The notes beneath the pieces were generated by a model. The model saw only the letters and a list, made by a program, of their open reading frames with translations. It had not been told where the DNA came from and made no database searches. From contig NC_015259.1 of the NCBI RefSeq assembly GCF_000192745.1, forward strand, positions 3,735,001 to 3,799,000: a DNA stretch of 64,000 bases. The letters run 5' to 3'. Within the stretch, counting starts at the first letter, position 1. Each line of letters starts with the position of its first letter. Shown here in pieces: positions 1-8,315 of the stretch. This DNA is from Polymorphum gilvum SL003B-26A1. Lineage in GTDB: Bacteria; Pseudomonadota; Alphaproteobacteria; Rhizobiales; Stappiaceae. A program made the translations under genes and the position numbers.

Positions 1-1
1 G

Positions 2-1489
2 TCAGCGCATCAGGTAGGCGGCGATCCAGCTGGCGATCCGGCCGAACGGCGGGCGGATCAGGCCGCCGGTGTTCCAGCGCGCCTGTTCGAACACGCCCTT
101 GGCGTGGCTCAGCGCGCGGAAGCCCTCGACGCCGTGATAGGCCCCCATGCCGCTTTGGCCGACGCCGCCGAACGGCAGGTCGTCCTGGGCGTAGTGCAGC
201 AGCACATCGTTGACGGTGACGTTGCCGCTGGTGGTGCCGGCGAGGACCTTGTCCCGGTTGGCGCGGCCGACCCCGAAGAAATACAGCGCTAGCGGGCGCG
301 GCCGCGCGTTCACGAAGGCGATCGCCTCGTCGAGGCTCCGGTAGGCAAGGACCGGCAGGAGCGGGCCGAAGATCTCCTCCTGCATGACCGTCATCTCGTC
401 CGTCACGTCAAGCAGCACGGCCGGCGCCACGGCATTCGGCAGCGGCTGCTGCGGAGGCGGCTCGGCCTCGATCTCGATCACGCGCGCGCCCTTTTCCCGG
501 GCGTCGTCGAGCAGCGCCCGCTGCCGCTCGGCATGGCGCGCCGTGATCATCGAGGTGTAGGCGGGATCCGCCGTCCCGCCCGGATGATAGTGCCGGACCG
601 CCGCGACATAGGCGGCGACGAAGCGGTCGAGATCCGCCGCGTGTACCAGCACGTAGTCGGGCGCGATGCAGGTCTGCCCGGCGTTGGCGGTCTTGCCGAA
701 GGCGATGTCCGCCGCCGCCCGCTCGACCGGATGGCCGGGCTCGACGATGACCGGCGACTTGCCGCCCAGTTCCAGCGTCAGCGGCACGAGCGTGTCGGCG
801 GCCGCGCGCATCACCTTGCGGCCGACGGCGGTGCTGCCGGTGAAGACCAGATGGTCGAACGGCAGGGCGGAGAAGGCGGCGCCGACGTCGGCTCCGCCGG
901 TGACGACGGCGACCTGCTCCTGCGGGAAGATCTCGCCCAGCATGGCGGCCAGCAGCTCGGTCGTCGCCGGCGTGAGTTCGGACGGCTTGACCATAGCGCG
1001 GTTGCCGGCGGCAAGCGCGGTCGCCAGCGGCACCAGCGCCAGCGACACCGGATAGTTCCAGGGCGACAGGATGCCGACGACGCCGAGCGGCTGGCGGATG
1101 ACGTGCGCGCGGCCGGGCTGGAAGGTCAGCGCCACGCGGCGGCGCTCCGGCCGCATCCAGCGGCGCAGGTGGCGATGCTGGTACTTGATCGCCTGCACCA
1201 CCGGCGCGAGGTCCATGATCGCCGTTATCTGCGCCGGCCGGTGGCCGAAGTCGGCGCGCGCGGCCGCCTCGAATTGCCGTCGCCGCGCGACGAGCGCCGC
1301 CTTGAGCGCGCGCAGGGCGGCCCGGCGGCGCTCGAGCGGCGGCGGGCCGTCGGCGAGAAACGCCGAGCGCTGGCGCGCGAGCAGGGCGGCAAGGCTGCCC
1401 GCGCCGCTCGCCCCGTCGCTCGCCCCGTCGCTCGCCTGGTTGCTTATCTGGTCGCTTATCTGGTCGCTGGCCTCGCCCTGCGCCGTCAT
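2..1489 (-). CDS. Coniferyl-aldehyde-type NAD(P)+ aldehyde dehydrogenase
   Basis: A 495-residue enzyme of the ALDH superfamily that oxidises an aldehyde to the acid. The body follows the coniferyl aldehyde dehydrogenase subgroup: SPWNYP near residue 145, KPSE near 170, the general-base Glu in LELGGKSP near 240 and the nucleophile in GQTC near 274. The ATG at 1489 is preferred over the GTG/ATG-type codon 13 codons upstream because GGAAGGG lies about 8 nt before it. The N-terminus carries an unusual tandem repeat (SDQI and SDGA units) ahead of the catalytic fold. The gene is complete, its stop lying at the window edge, and it is divergent from slyX. The real substrate is not determined by sequence. 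Confidence 0.88.
   Translation of the reverse strand: MTAQGEASDQISDQISNQASDGASDGASGAGSLAALLARQRSAFLADGPPPLERRRAALRALKAALVARRRQFEAAARADFGHRPAQITAIMDLAPVVQAIKYQHRHLRRWMRPERRRVALTFQPGRAHVIRQPLGVVGILSPWNYPVSLALVPLATALAAGNRAMVKPSELTPATTELLAAMLGEIFPQEQVAVVTGGADVGAAFSALPFDHLVFTGSTAVGRKVMRAAADTLVPLTLELGGKSPVIVEPGHPVERAAADIAFGKTANAGQTCIAPDYVLVHAADLDRFVAAYVAAVRHYHPGGTADPAYTSMITARHAERQRALLDDAREKGARVIEIEAEPPPQQPLPNAVAPAVLLDVTDEMTVMQEEIFGPLLPVLAYRSLDEAIAFVNARPRPLALYFFGVGRANRDKVLAGTTSGNVTVNDVLLHYAQDDLPFGGVGQSGMGAYHGVEGFRALSHAKGVFEQARWNTGGLIRPPFGRIASWIAAYLMR
1406..1468 (-). repeat. In-frame tandem repeat in ALDH N-terminus
   Basis: Codons 8-28 of the aldehyde dehydrogenase form imperfect 12-bp units translating as SDQI-SDQI-SNQA-SDGA-SDGA. 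This is a slippage-prone, low-complexity leader outside the conserved fold. Confidence 0.8.
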
Positions 1490-1668
1490 GGCCGCCCTTC
1501 CTGCACGGCGCGCGCGGAGGCCGCGCACCGGTCGAGGGCCAGAGTAAGGCGGCCGCCATCATCCGGCAACCGGTTCCGCAACCGCCTGCGCCGCGGCCCT
1601 TGACGCCGCCGCCGTTCGCCGCCAAGTGAAGGAGACGCCCCCCTTGACCCGACAACGCCGAGGCCCCG

Positions 1669-1881
1669 ATGAGCAACGACCTGGACGCCCGCGTCGAAAA
1701 GCTGGAGATCGACCTGGCCCATGCCGTCTACACCATCGACGAGATCAACGCCGTGGTGGTCGAGCAGGCACGCCAGATCGACCGGCTGACGCGCAGGCTG
1801 GCCGACATGACGGATCGGGTCGAGGACCTGATCGAGACCGGCTTGGCCGGTCACCGGATCGACAAGCCGCCGCACTACTGA
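1669..1881 (+). CDS. slyX: SlyX family protein
   Basis: A 70-residue protein with the full SlyX pattern: an N-terminal heptad-repeat coiled coil (residues 5-50) and the C-terminal signature KPPHY. The length is normal for the family. SlyX proteins are small cytoplasmic coiled-coil proteins whose biochemical role is unknown. No strong ribosome-binding site is visible, but the ATG at 1669 gives the canonical MSND start. It stands alone, divergent from the aldehyde dehydrogenase. Confidence 0.9.
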   Translation: MSNDLDARVEKLEIDLAHAVYTIDEINAVVVEQARQIDRLTRRLADMTDRVEDLIETGLAGHRIDKPPHY

Positions 1882-2126
1882 GGCCGGGTCGGCCGGCCGT
1901 CGCGGGCAGCGGCAGGCAAGGCCGGCGGCGCGATTGACGGCGCGCTCAGCGCATGGCATAAGCCGACCATCATCAAGAGAAGGGCTGGCGCCCTCGCCAA
2001 CCTGCCCGGCCGGGCAAGGTGGTCTCCGCCAAGGGATGTGGTCCGCGCGCGCCGCGCAAGGACAACCAAGCGGTCCGGAAGCTGTCCTGCGCCAGTCCTC
2101 CTCGGGCAACCGACGGAGGATTTTTC

Positions 2127-2453
2127 ATGTCTGCCCACCCGACCATCGCCGACGCCTGCGCCCTCGCCGACGCCACCCTCGCCGATATCGGCCTTATCGG
2201 ACCGGCTGCGGCCGACGATGCCGCCTCGATCCCTCAGAACCGCGAGCGGCTTGTGCTGGCCCGGCTCAGCGCCATGCCCTTTTTCGGCGGCCTGCCGACG
2301 CATCTGCCCCCGCTTTCGCCCGACGAGCGCAGGGCCCGTCTCGACGCGCTCGTGGCGCTGTGGGCGAGCGGCTGCCCGCGCGCGATCGACGAACGCCTGT
2401 TCGCCGACCTGCTCGAGAGGAACGGATCGCGCAAGCGGCTGCGCAGCCGCTGA
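2127..2453 (+). CDS. Hypothetical protein, 108 residues
   Basis: I do not recognise a family. The ATG at 2127 is chosen because a clear GGAGGA lies 6 nt upstream; an in-frame start 36 codons earlier has no such site. The protein is soluble, without signal peptide or membrane segment: an Ala-rich acidic first third, a Pro-rich middle (LPTHLPPLSPDERRARLDAL) and a basic tail (NGSRKRLRSR). It is convergent with the thioesterase gene, with only 7 nt between stop codons, so it is a single-gene unit. Confidence 0.65.
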   Translation: MSAHPTIADACALADATLADIGLIGPAAADDAASIPQNRERLVLARLSAMPFFGGLPTHLPPLSPDERRARLDALVALWASGCPRAIDERLFADLLERNGSRKRLRSR

Positions 2454-2460
2454 CGGCCGG

Positions 2461-2877
2461 TCAGGCCGGGGTCGGGCAGGTCGCCGGGACCGGGCGCGGC
2501 CGGCCGTCCTCGTCGACGGCGACGAAAGTGAACATAGCCTCGGTCACCTTCTCGCGGTGACCGAAGCGGTGGCGCAGCGCCCAGGCCTCCAGGTTGATCT
2601 CCATGGAGGTGCGCCCGATCCGGCCGACGCGGGCATAGACGCACAGAACGTCGCCGACATGGACCGGACGGATGAACTTCATCCGGTCGATGGCGATGGT
2701 GACGACGCGACCGTTGGCCCGCTGGCTGGCCGCGATGCCGCCGGCAAGGTCCATCTGCGACAACACCCAGCCGCCGAAGATGTCGCCGGCCGCGTTGGTG
2801 TCGGCCGGCATCGCCATGGTGCGCAGCGTCAGCTCGCCGCTCGGCTGGTTGGTGTCTTCGGGCGTGGCATGCGTCAC
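2461..2877 (-). CDS. Acyl-CoA thioesterase, YciA-like hotdog fold
   Basis: A 138-residue single hotdog-domain thioesterase hydrolysing acyl-CoA to free acid and CoA. Family hallmarks are the N-terminal MPADTNAAGDIFGGW, which contains the catalytic Asn/Asp region, then MDLAGG and KFIRPVHVGD. The length matches YciA proteins, which act as cytoplasmic hexamers with broad chain-length range. The gene is convergent with the small unknown gene on its left. The next leftward gene upstream encodes a CRP-like regulator. Confidence 0.9.
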   Translation of the reverse strand: MTHATPEDTNQPSGELTLRTMAMPADTNAAGDIFGGWVLSQMDLAGGIAASQRANGRVVTIAIDRMKFIRPVHVGDVLCVYARVGRIGRTSMEINLEAWALRHRFGHREKVTEAMFTFVAVDEDGRPRPVPATCPTPA

Positions 2878-2920
2878 TGGGCTGGCTCCGTCGGTTCGTC
2901 GGGCGGTTAAGGGCGGCGCT

Positions 2921-2955
2921 CAAGGGCGGGCACTCAAGGGCGGGCACTCAAGGCC
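2921..2955. repeat. 14-bp tandem direct repeat
   Basis: CAAGGGCGGGCACT is repeated head to tail two and a half times between the thioesterase start and the end of the CRP-like gene. Similar CAAGG stretches continue to about 2997. No function can be assigned. Confidence 0.85.
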
Positions 2956-2988
2956 GGCCAGGCAAGGTGGCCGGTCAAGGGCGAATGA

Positions 2989-3717
2989 TCAAAGGGTGGC
3001 GGCCTGTTCGAGCACACGCGGCTGCTCGAGGCAGTAGTAGCCGGAGATCCGGCTGATCGTGCCCGAGCGCTTCCAGTCGTTGAGCACGCGGCTGACGTTC
3101 TCGCGCGCGGCGCCCGCCATGTTGGCGATGTCGGACTGGCTGAGCTTGTAGTGGATCAGGATCCGGTCGCCGTCGAGCGTCTTGCCGAAGGTCTCCGACA
3201 GCTGCAGCAGCGTCTGGGCCACCCGGCCGGGCAGCGGCAGGAAGGAGCGCGCGGCGAGAATGTCGTTCGACTGCCGCAGCCGCTTGCCGACGATCGACAG
3301 CATGTGGCGGTAGAGGCCCGGGTTCTCGTCGGCGAACCGCTCGAAGGCGCTCTTGTCGATGAAGGCCAGCCGCGACGCCTTGAGCGCCGTCACCGTCGCC
3401 GAGCGCGGCCGGCCGTCGAGCAACGCCAGTTCGCCGACCACGTTGCCCGGCCCGAGAACCGCCAGCAGCTGCTCGTCGCCGTCGACCGACAGCATCGACA
3501 CCTTCATCGAGCCGTCGAGGATGGCGTAGCAGCCGTTGCCCGGATCACCGGCCTCGAACAGGATCGCGCCGGGGGTGACACTCATCGGTCTTGCCAGTTT
3601 CGACAGCCCTTCGGCCAGGTCGTGAGACAGCCCCTCCAGGGAAAAGCTGTTGTCGAGAAAGCCCTTCAGATCCGCCAATGCCCTGCCCCCGCTGCCGCTT
3701 GGCCGCTCCCGTCGCAC
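2989..3717 (-). CDS. Crp/Fnr family transcriptional regulator, CRP type
   Basis: A 242-residue regulator with an N-terminal cyclic-nucleotide-binding beta roll (residues about 25-145) and a C-terminal winged helix. The phosphate-binding cassette reads GELALLDGRPRSATV, keeping the Gly-Glu and Arg-Ser pairs that contact cAMP in E. coli CRP. The recognition helix is ARENVSRVL, matching CRP's Arg-Glu-x-x-x-Arg reading head. There are no Cys residues for an FNR-type Fe-S cluster. The start shown is a GTG; a TTG 13 codons downstream (3678) is an alternative that removes a basic N-terminal tail. A TGTGA-N6-TCACG palindrome lies 26 bp upstream, suggesting self-regulation. The effector (cAMP or other) is inferred only. 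Confidence 0.88.
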   Translation of the reverse strand: MRRERPSGSGGRALADLKGFLDNSFSLEGLSHDLAEGLSKLARPMSVTPGAILFEAGDPGNGCYAILDGSMKVSMLSVDGDEQLLAVLGPGNVVGELALLDGRPRSATVTALKASRLAFIDKSAFERFADENPGLYRHMLSIVGKRLRQSNDILAARSFLPLPGRVAQTLLQLSETFGKTLDGDRILIHYKLSQSDIANMAGAARENVSRVLNDWKRSGTISRISGYYCLEQPRVLEQAATL

Positions 3718-3742
3718 GGCGACCGGGCGCCAAGCGCAGAAG

Positions 3743-3758
3743 TGTGACCCACATCACG
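3743..3758 (-). promoter_or_regulatory. CRP-type operator TGTGA-N6-TCACG
   Basis: A 16-bp dyad with 4 of 5 bases matched in each arm lies just upstream of the Crp/Fnr gene. It is one base from the E. coli CRP consensus and fits the Arg-Glu-x3-Arg recognition helix of the neighbouring protein. Confidence 0.55.
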
Positions 3759-3832
3759 TGCAATTTCGCAATCTACGCCCATATCTACAACCATGGAAGC
3801 GGGTCGCCCCCAACCCGTTTCCCGACCTCCCG

Positions 3833-3864
3833 AAAAACGGCTCCCCCCCGCAGGAGCCGTTTTT
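3833..3864 (-). terminator. Bidirectional-looking intrinsic terminator
   Basis: An 8-bp perfect stem (ACGGCTCC/GGAGCCGT), extended by AAAA/TTTT, closes a C-rich loop. It follows the stop of the leftward ChbG-like gene and separates that operon from the CRP-like gene. The flanking A/T runs would allow function on either strand. Confidence 0.8.
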
Positions 3865-3891
3865 TCGTTGGCCGCGGCAGGGCGGGCCGCT

Positions 3892-4689
3892 TCAGTAGAG
3901 AAAGACGTCCTTCTCGTCGAGCGTGCGAAAGAATTCGTCGCTCATCAGGACGTCGAACTGGCATGCGCGCACCGCCACCTGGTGTCGGGACTCGATCCGG
4001 CGCAGCCGGTCGTCCGGCACCGCCGGCATGCATGCGACGAAGGTCATGTCGGCGAGGCCGTCGAAATGGCCGCGCAACGCCTGCTGCAGGGCGGCGCGGT
4101 CTTCGAGCGCCGGCAACAACGGACCACAAGGCAGGGTCTTCAGGCCGTGCTTGGCCGCGAACCGGGCGAAGCGGCGAGCTCGCCAGCCTTCGGCGAGGGG
4201 AAAGATGAGGAGCGGCGGCTTCTTCAGACCGCAATCGGCCACGGCCTTCATGAGCAGGCCGGCGATCACCCGATGGCGCATCAGGCCGTCGCGCAGGGTG
4301 ACGAAATCGGGCGCACGCCCGAAGTAGTCGGCGAACAGCCGGATCTGCGCCACGATCTCGCTGCGGACGATCTCGTCGGGCAACAGCCGCAGCGTCGCCC
4401 GGCGCGAGATCCAGCCCGGTGTGCGGAAGCTGGCGCCGAAGGTGTCGCGCCAGCGCAGGCTGCACGGTTCGCCCGTCCGACCGCTCAGGGCCACGGTCAG
4501 GCCGATCAGCGCATGGCCGGCCTCCTGCTCGGCGAGTTCGCGCAGCGGCAGGTATTCGCGGCTCCACAGGTCGGTACAGACAAGACAGCCAACGGCGCTC
4601 AGCCGACGGGCGGCGAGCAGCGACCGCACCGCCCGGTCGACGCCGAAGGCCAGACCGTAGTCCACCGCCGCCAGGGTGATCCTCTTCAT
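3892..4689 (-). CDS. ChbG/YdjC-like carbohydrate deacetylase with degenerate active site
   Basis: A 265-residue protein of the YdjC/ChbG/HpnK fold (TIM-barrel-like polysaccharide deacetylase). The N-terminal AVDYGLAFGVDRAV aligns with the family's ADDFGLSxxVNxAI. However, the first motif has lost one Asp (AVDYG for ADDFG), GLHLxL has become GLTVAL, and the DxHQHxH region reads TLRDGLMRHRV. The metal-binding Asp/His set therefore looks incomplete and the protein may be inactive or repurposed. It is the last gene of a leftward cluster with a PMT-type glycosyltransferase and a DPM-like transferase, 227 bp after the former. That context suggests lipid-linked sugar modification, for example of lipid A or hopanoid. 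Fold assignment is firm; activity is doubtful. Confidence 0.75.
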   Translation of the reverse strand: MKRITLAAVDYGLAFGVDRAVRSLLAARRLSAVGCLVCTDLWSREYLPLRELAEQEAGHALIGLTVALSGRTGEPCSLRWRDTFGASFRTPGWISRRATLRLLPDEIVRSEIVAQIRLFADYFGRAPDFVTLRDGLMRHRVIAGLLMKAVADCGLKKPPLLIFPLAEGWRARRFARFAAKHGLKTLPCGPLLPALEDRAALQQALRGHFDGLADMTFVACMPAVPDDRLRRIESRHQVAVRACQFDVLMSDEFFRTLDEKDVFLY

Positions 4690-4916
4690 CGCGCCCCAAA
4701 TCCCCGTCCGGGGCTCAAGCCCCCCCTCTTCCCTACGGCAAAACCGGCCGGGAACACAATCGCTGCGGTCTGTCCAAAAAGAACGACGGAAAGAGCGCAG
4801 GGCACCGCGCCGCCACACCGTCCCGATGGTCACCTCGGGCGAGCATCGCGAGACCCGGGGCCTACTCGGTCCCAGAGTGCCGGCTGCAGGGCTCGCCCCG
4901 CGCCGCCGTCGGTCCG

Positions 4917-6437
4917 TCAGTCCAGTCCTCCGTTTCCGGGATCCTCGAAGACGGAGCGCAGGGGATCGCGGTTGGGCCGCGCGATCTCGTAGACGACCAG
5001 GTCTTCCAGGAACACGCCGTTGACGGTGCGCGCAAGGGTGGCAACCCGCTCGACGTGGTCGAACACCTCGGCAAGCCGGGCCGAATTGTCCCGGCGCGCC
5101 TCGGCAACATAGAGCCCGGGCCGGTCGAACAGGCCGGCTGCGACCGGCGGCATCATGACGTAGCGGATGCGCTCGTTGAGCTGGACGACGGGAAGCTCCT
5201 GCGCAAAGGCGAAGGACAACTGGCTGGTGAGCCCGTAGCCGGTGGTGGCGAGATAGGCGGCACCGCGGCTGTCGGCGAGCGCGCGGATCCCGGCCGTCAC
5301 CTGCGGCCAGCCGCGCAGCTGGAAGGTCGGATCCTTGCGGGCGAAGCGGCCGGTCAGAGGATCGACCGCATGGACCTGGACGACGACGGCAACCAGCACG
5401 CCGAGCCCGACGGCCGCAGCCGACCAAAGCTGCCAGAGGCGCTCGCGGCGGCCCGGCGCGGCGGCAAATACCGCCGCCGTCAGCGCCAGGGCGGGAAACA
5501 GCGGCGCCGGCCAGTTGGCCTGGACCCGCGCGTGCAGGGAATGGAACAGCATGTAGGCCAGGAACGGCACCAGCGTCAGGACGATGAGGCTCGCCGCCCC
5601 GTCCCGCGCCAGCGTGCGCCGGCTCAGGCGCGCGACGCCGAACCCGGCGAGCACGGCGACGAGCGGATTGAGCAGGCCGACGAGCGCGCCGAGGAACTCG
5701 AAGACGTATTTCGTCGTCCAGTCGCCGCGCCCGGCGCGGCCGAACTGCTTGTAGAAGGAGGCCCATTCGTGTCCGTGATTCCAGACCAGTACCGGCGCGA
5801 AGCACAGCAGCGCGAGGCCGCCGCCGGCCCAAAGCTGCCAGCTGGCAAACCAGCGCCGGGCCTCGGGCACCCACAGGAGCCAGAGCACGATGCCGGCACC
5901 CAGGAACAGCACGGAATACTTGGACACCAGGCCGAGGCCGGCGAATACCCCGACCGCCAGCCACCAGTCCGCCCGGCCAGAGACATGAAGTTCCGCCAGC
6001 GCCCACAGGGTCAGGCCCCAGAAGAACACCGAGGGCGTGTCCGGCGTGGCGATGATGCCGCCGACGCCGATCAGGATCGAGGCGTTGAAGAACAGCACGG
6101 CCAGGCCGGCGACGTGCCGGCCAAACAGGATCGCGGCTGTACGCCACAACACCAGCGAGCCGACAGCCGCCGACAGGACGCCGACAAGCCGCACACCGAG
6201 CGCCGTGTCGCCGGCGATCTGCTGCCCCGCCCAGATCCACCAGGCGATCATCGGCGGATGGTCGTAGTAGCCGAAGGCCGGATACAGGCCCCAGATCCGG
6301 TAATAGGCCTCGTCCTCGACCAGATGGGCGTTGGAGGCGGTCCACAGCCGGAAAACGATCAGCACGCCGACGAAGAGGGCCAGTGCCGAAGGCCGCAGCC
6401 AGGAGGGAAGCGTCTCGCTGCCGGAGGGGGTCTTCAC
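4917..6437 (-). CDS. ArnT/PMT_2 family inner-membrane glycosyltransferase
   Basis: A 506-residue polytopic membrane protein with about eleven predicted transmembrane segments. The first extracytoplasmic loop has the GT-C acidic motif in HLVEDEAYYRIW, followed by FGYYDHPPMIAWW, typical of dolichyl/undecaprenyl-phosphate-sugar glycosyltransferases such as ArnT. It should transfer a sugar from a polyprenyl phosphate carrier to a periplasmic acceptor. The soluble C-terminal tail (residues about 400-506) is periplasmic. The gene starts 9 nt after the DPM-like/GtrA gene, which would supply the polyprenyl-phosphate sugar, so the two form one operon. The acceptor is unknown. Confidence 0.9.
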   Translation of the reverse strand: MKTPSGSETLPSWLRPSALALFVGVLIVFRLWTASNAHLVEDEAYYRIWGLYPAFGYYDHPPMIAWWIWAGQQIAGDTALGVRLVGVLSAAVGSLVLWRTAAILFGRHVAGLAVLFFNASILIGVGGIIATPDTPSVFFWGLTLWALAELHVSGRADWWLAVGVFAGLGLVSKYSVLFLGAGIVLWLLWVPEARRWFASWQLWAGGGLALLCFAPVLVWNHGHEWASFYKQFGRAGRGDWTTKYVFEFLGALVGLLNPLVAVLAGFGVARLSRRTLARDGAASLIVLTLVPFLAYMLFHSLHARVQANWPAPLFPALALTAAVFAAAPGRRERLWQLWSAAAVGLGVLVAVVVQVHAVDPLTGRFARKDPTFQLRGWPQVTAGIRALADSRGAAYLATTGYGLTSQLSFAFAQELPVVQLNERIRYVMMPPVAAGLFDRPGLYVAEARRDNSARLAEVFDHVERVATLARTVNGVFLEDLVVYEIARPNRDPLRSVFEDPGNGGLD

Positions 6438-6446
6438 CGCGTCGCC

Positions 6447-7583
6447 TCAGGCCTTGCGCCAGGTCAGCACGGAACTGGCCGCATAGTTCCAGACCGCGCC
6501 CATCGCAGCACCCGCCGTCCCGGCCAGCCACCAGACCGGCTGCTGGTCGTAGATCAGGCTGGCGACGCCGACGTTGGCGAGCACGCCGACGCTGCATACG
6601 GCATAGAAGGTCAGCAGGCCGCGCAGCATGCCGAAGCCGGTTAGCCGGCGGTCGCGATAGGTCAGCCGGTTGTTGAGCAGGAAGTTGGACGTCATGGCGA
6701 CGAAGGTCGCCAGCGTCTGCGCGACGTTGAACTCGAGGTCGAGCGCGACCAGGGCGGCGCGCAGGGCAAGCAGATGCACCAGCACGCCGCTGGCGCCGAC
6801 CAGGCTGAACATGAGGAAGCGCACCGACACCAGGTCGCCGAAATACTTGGACACGAGCAACCCCAGATAATCGAGCGTGACGAGCGTATCGAGCTTGCTG
6901 TCGCCGTGCCTGCGTTCGCGGAAGACGAAGGGGAGCTCGCGGATGCGCAGCTTGCCGCCGCCAGTGGCAACGATGTCGAGCAGGATCTTGAAGCCCTGGG
7001 AGGACAGTTTCGGCGCCAACTCGTCGGCGACCGCCCGGCGCAACATGAAGAAGCCGCTCATCGGGTCGCTGAGCGAGACCTTGAGCAGCTTCTGCGCCAG
7101 GCCGTTGGCCAGGTTGGAGCCCCAGGTGCGCAGCGTCGACAGGCCCTCGCCCATCGCGCCGCCCTCGGCCTTGCGGCTGGCGACGACGAGGTCGGTCTCG
7201 CCCGTCTTCAGGATCGCCAGCATTCTCGGCAGCAGGGTCTCGTCGTGCTGCAGGTCGGCGTCCATCACCGCGACGAAGGGGGCGGAACTCGCCAGCATGC
7301 CCTCGACGCAGGCACCCGACAGGCCGCGTCGGCCGACCCTGCGGATCACCCGCACGCGCGGATCCTTGCGGGCGATGTCGCGCGCCGCCGCCGCCGTGCC
7401 GTCCGGGGAGTTGTCGTCGACGAAGATGACTTCCCAGGCGATGCCGTCGAGGGCCGTGCGCAGCGCCTCGACCATCGGCGCGACGTTGCCGCGCTCGTTG
7501 TAGGTCGGCAGCACCACGGTCAGGTCCGGCACCTGCAGCGCGGCAACCGCCTCCTCGCGCTCCTGTGCGTCGGTCGAGATCAT
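6447..7583 (-). CDS. Polyprenol-phosphate hexosyltransferase fused to GtrA domain
   Basis: A 378-residue fusion. Residues about 20-240 are a GT2 domain of the dolichol-phosphate mannosyltransferase type: VVLPTYNERGN, the metal-binding MDADLQHDE, and SRKAEGG. Residues about 258-376 are a GtrA domain of four membrane helices, proposed to flip or hold polyprenyl-linked sugar. The product would be a polyprenyl-phosphate sugar on the cytoplasmic face, passed to the adjacent PMT-type transferase. First gene of a leftward operon; divergent from the truncated haemoglobin gene. The sugar nucleotide is not predictable. Confidence 0.92.
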   Translation of the reverse strand: MISTDAQEREEAVAALQVPDLTVVLPTYNERGNVAPMVEALRTALDGIAWEVIFVDDNSPDGTAAAARDIARKDPRVRVIRRVGRRGLSGACVEGMLASSAPFVAVMDADLQHDETLLPRMLAILKTGETDLVVASRKAEGGAMGEGLSTLRTWGSNLANGLAQKLLKVSLSDPMSGFFMLRRAVADELAPKLSSQGFKILLDIVATGGGKLRIRELPFVFRERRHGDSKLDTLVTLDYLGLLVSKYFGDLVSVRFLMFSLVGASGVLVHLLALRAALVALDLEFNVAQTLATFVAMTSNFLLNNRLTYRDRRLTGFGMLRGLLTFYAVCSVGVLANVGVASLIYDQQPVWWLAGTAGAAMGAVWNYAASSVLTWRKA

Positions 7584-7846
7584 GAAACGTCCATTCCTGG
7601 CACCCGGCGTTCCCGCCGCCGGCGGCCGTGCGCGGGCCGCATCGCAGTGGCCGGGACCATAGACAAAATGCCCGCATTTGCAAGCCGGTCTGACCGGTCG
7701 CCGGGGCCCGGGTGCGCCCCTTCCCGGCGTGCAGGGTGAGACCTGTTGCCGCGCGACAGGACTCCGGCAGGTTTCCGGACACTCTCCGGAGCCTTTTAGG
7801 CTATGATTAAGCTATCAGTACGTGTCATTCGAGTGCCGGAAAGCCC

Positions 7847-8305
7847 ATGCAGACCATCGAGGTGCGCCCCGCCGTGCAGCGGGAACCCGCCCATCCGTCC
7901 ATCGACCGAAAGCAGATCTCGGATCTTGTCGAGACATTCTACCAGCACATCCGGACTAACGATCGCCTCGGCCCCGTATTCGAGGCCAGAATTGCTGGCG
8001 ATTGGGGGCCTCATCTTGACAAGATGAAGGGTTTTTGGGCCTCCGTCCTTCTCAAGACTGGAGAATACAAGGGAAAGCCGGTTCCGGCGCACTTCCGGAT
8101 GAAGGAAGTCGTCACCGACGACTTCCGCATCTGGCTGGACTTGTTCCGCGCGACCGCCCTCGAGGTGTTCGACGACCCGGAGGCGGCCGCGATCGTCATC
8201 CGCCAGGCCGAGAAAATCGCCACCAGCCTCTGGATGGCCATGCTCGCGACTCCCTTCGACAAGGCGCCGAACTTCCTGTTCGGCGAGGCCGGAGCCGGCC
8301 GCTGA
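7847..8305 (+). CDS. Group III truncated haemoglobin
   Basis: A 152-residue globin on the 2-on-2 fold, group III (Ctb-like). Diagnostic features are FYQHIRTNDRLGPVF (B helix with Phe-Tyr), DWGPHLDKMKGFW, and the F-helix proximal-His segment PVPAHFRMKEV followed by WLDLFR with the conserved Trp. Group III globins bind oxygen, NO or peroxide and are linked to nitrosative stress and microaerobic respiration. GGAAAG lies 7 nt before the ATG. The promoter region is AT-rich with a weak TGAT-N6-ATCA dyad that I do not call. It is a single-gene unit convergent with the esterase gene. Confidence 0.9.
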   Translation: MQTIEVRPAVQREPAHPSIDRKQISDLVETFYQHIRTNDRLGPVFEARIAGDWGPHLDKMKGFWASVLLKTGEYKGKPVPAHFRMKEVVTDDFRIWLDLFRATALEVFDDPEAAAIVIRQAEKIATSLWMAMLATPFDKAPNFLFGEAGAGR

Positions 8306-8315
8306 CCGGTGCCGG

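Noticed and set aside
2989-3717. The Crp/Fnr gene as the FNR/FixK protein that would read the TTGAT boxes
   Set aside because: It has no N-terminal Cys cluster and its recognition helix carries the CRP-type Arg, which fits TGTGA and not TTGAT.
3892-7782. A 1296-codon leftward open frame spanning three genes
   Set aside because: Only its last 265 codons are real (ChbG-like). The rest is an out-of-frame shadow of the PMT and DPM/GtrA genes, whose frames carry the conserved motifs.
7804-7817. TGAT-N6-ATCA dyad upstream of the truncated haemoglobin, considered as an FNR/NnrR box
   Set aside because: The spacing is 6 instead of 4 and the outer T/A are missing, so it does not fit TTGAT-N4-ATCAA.
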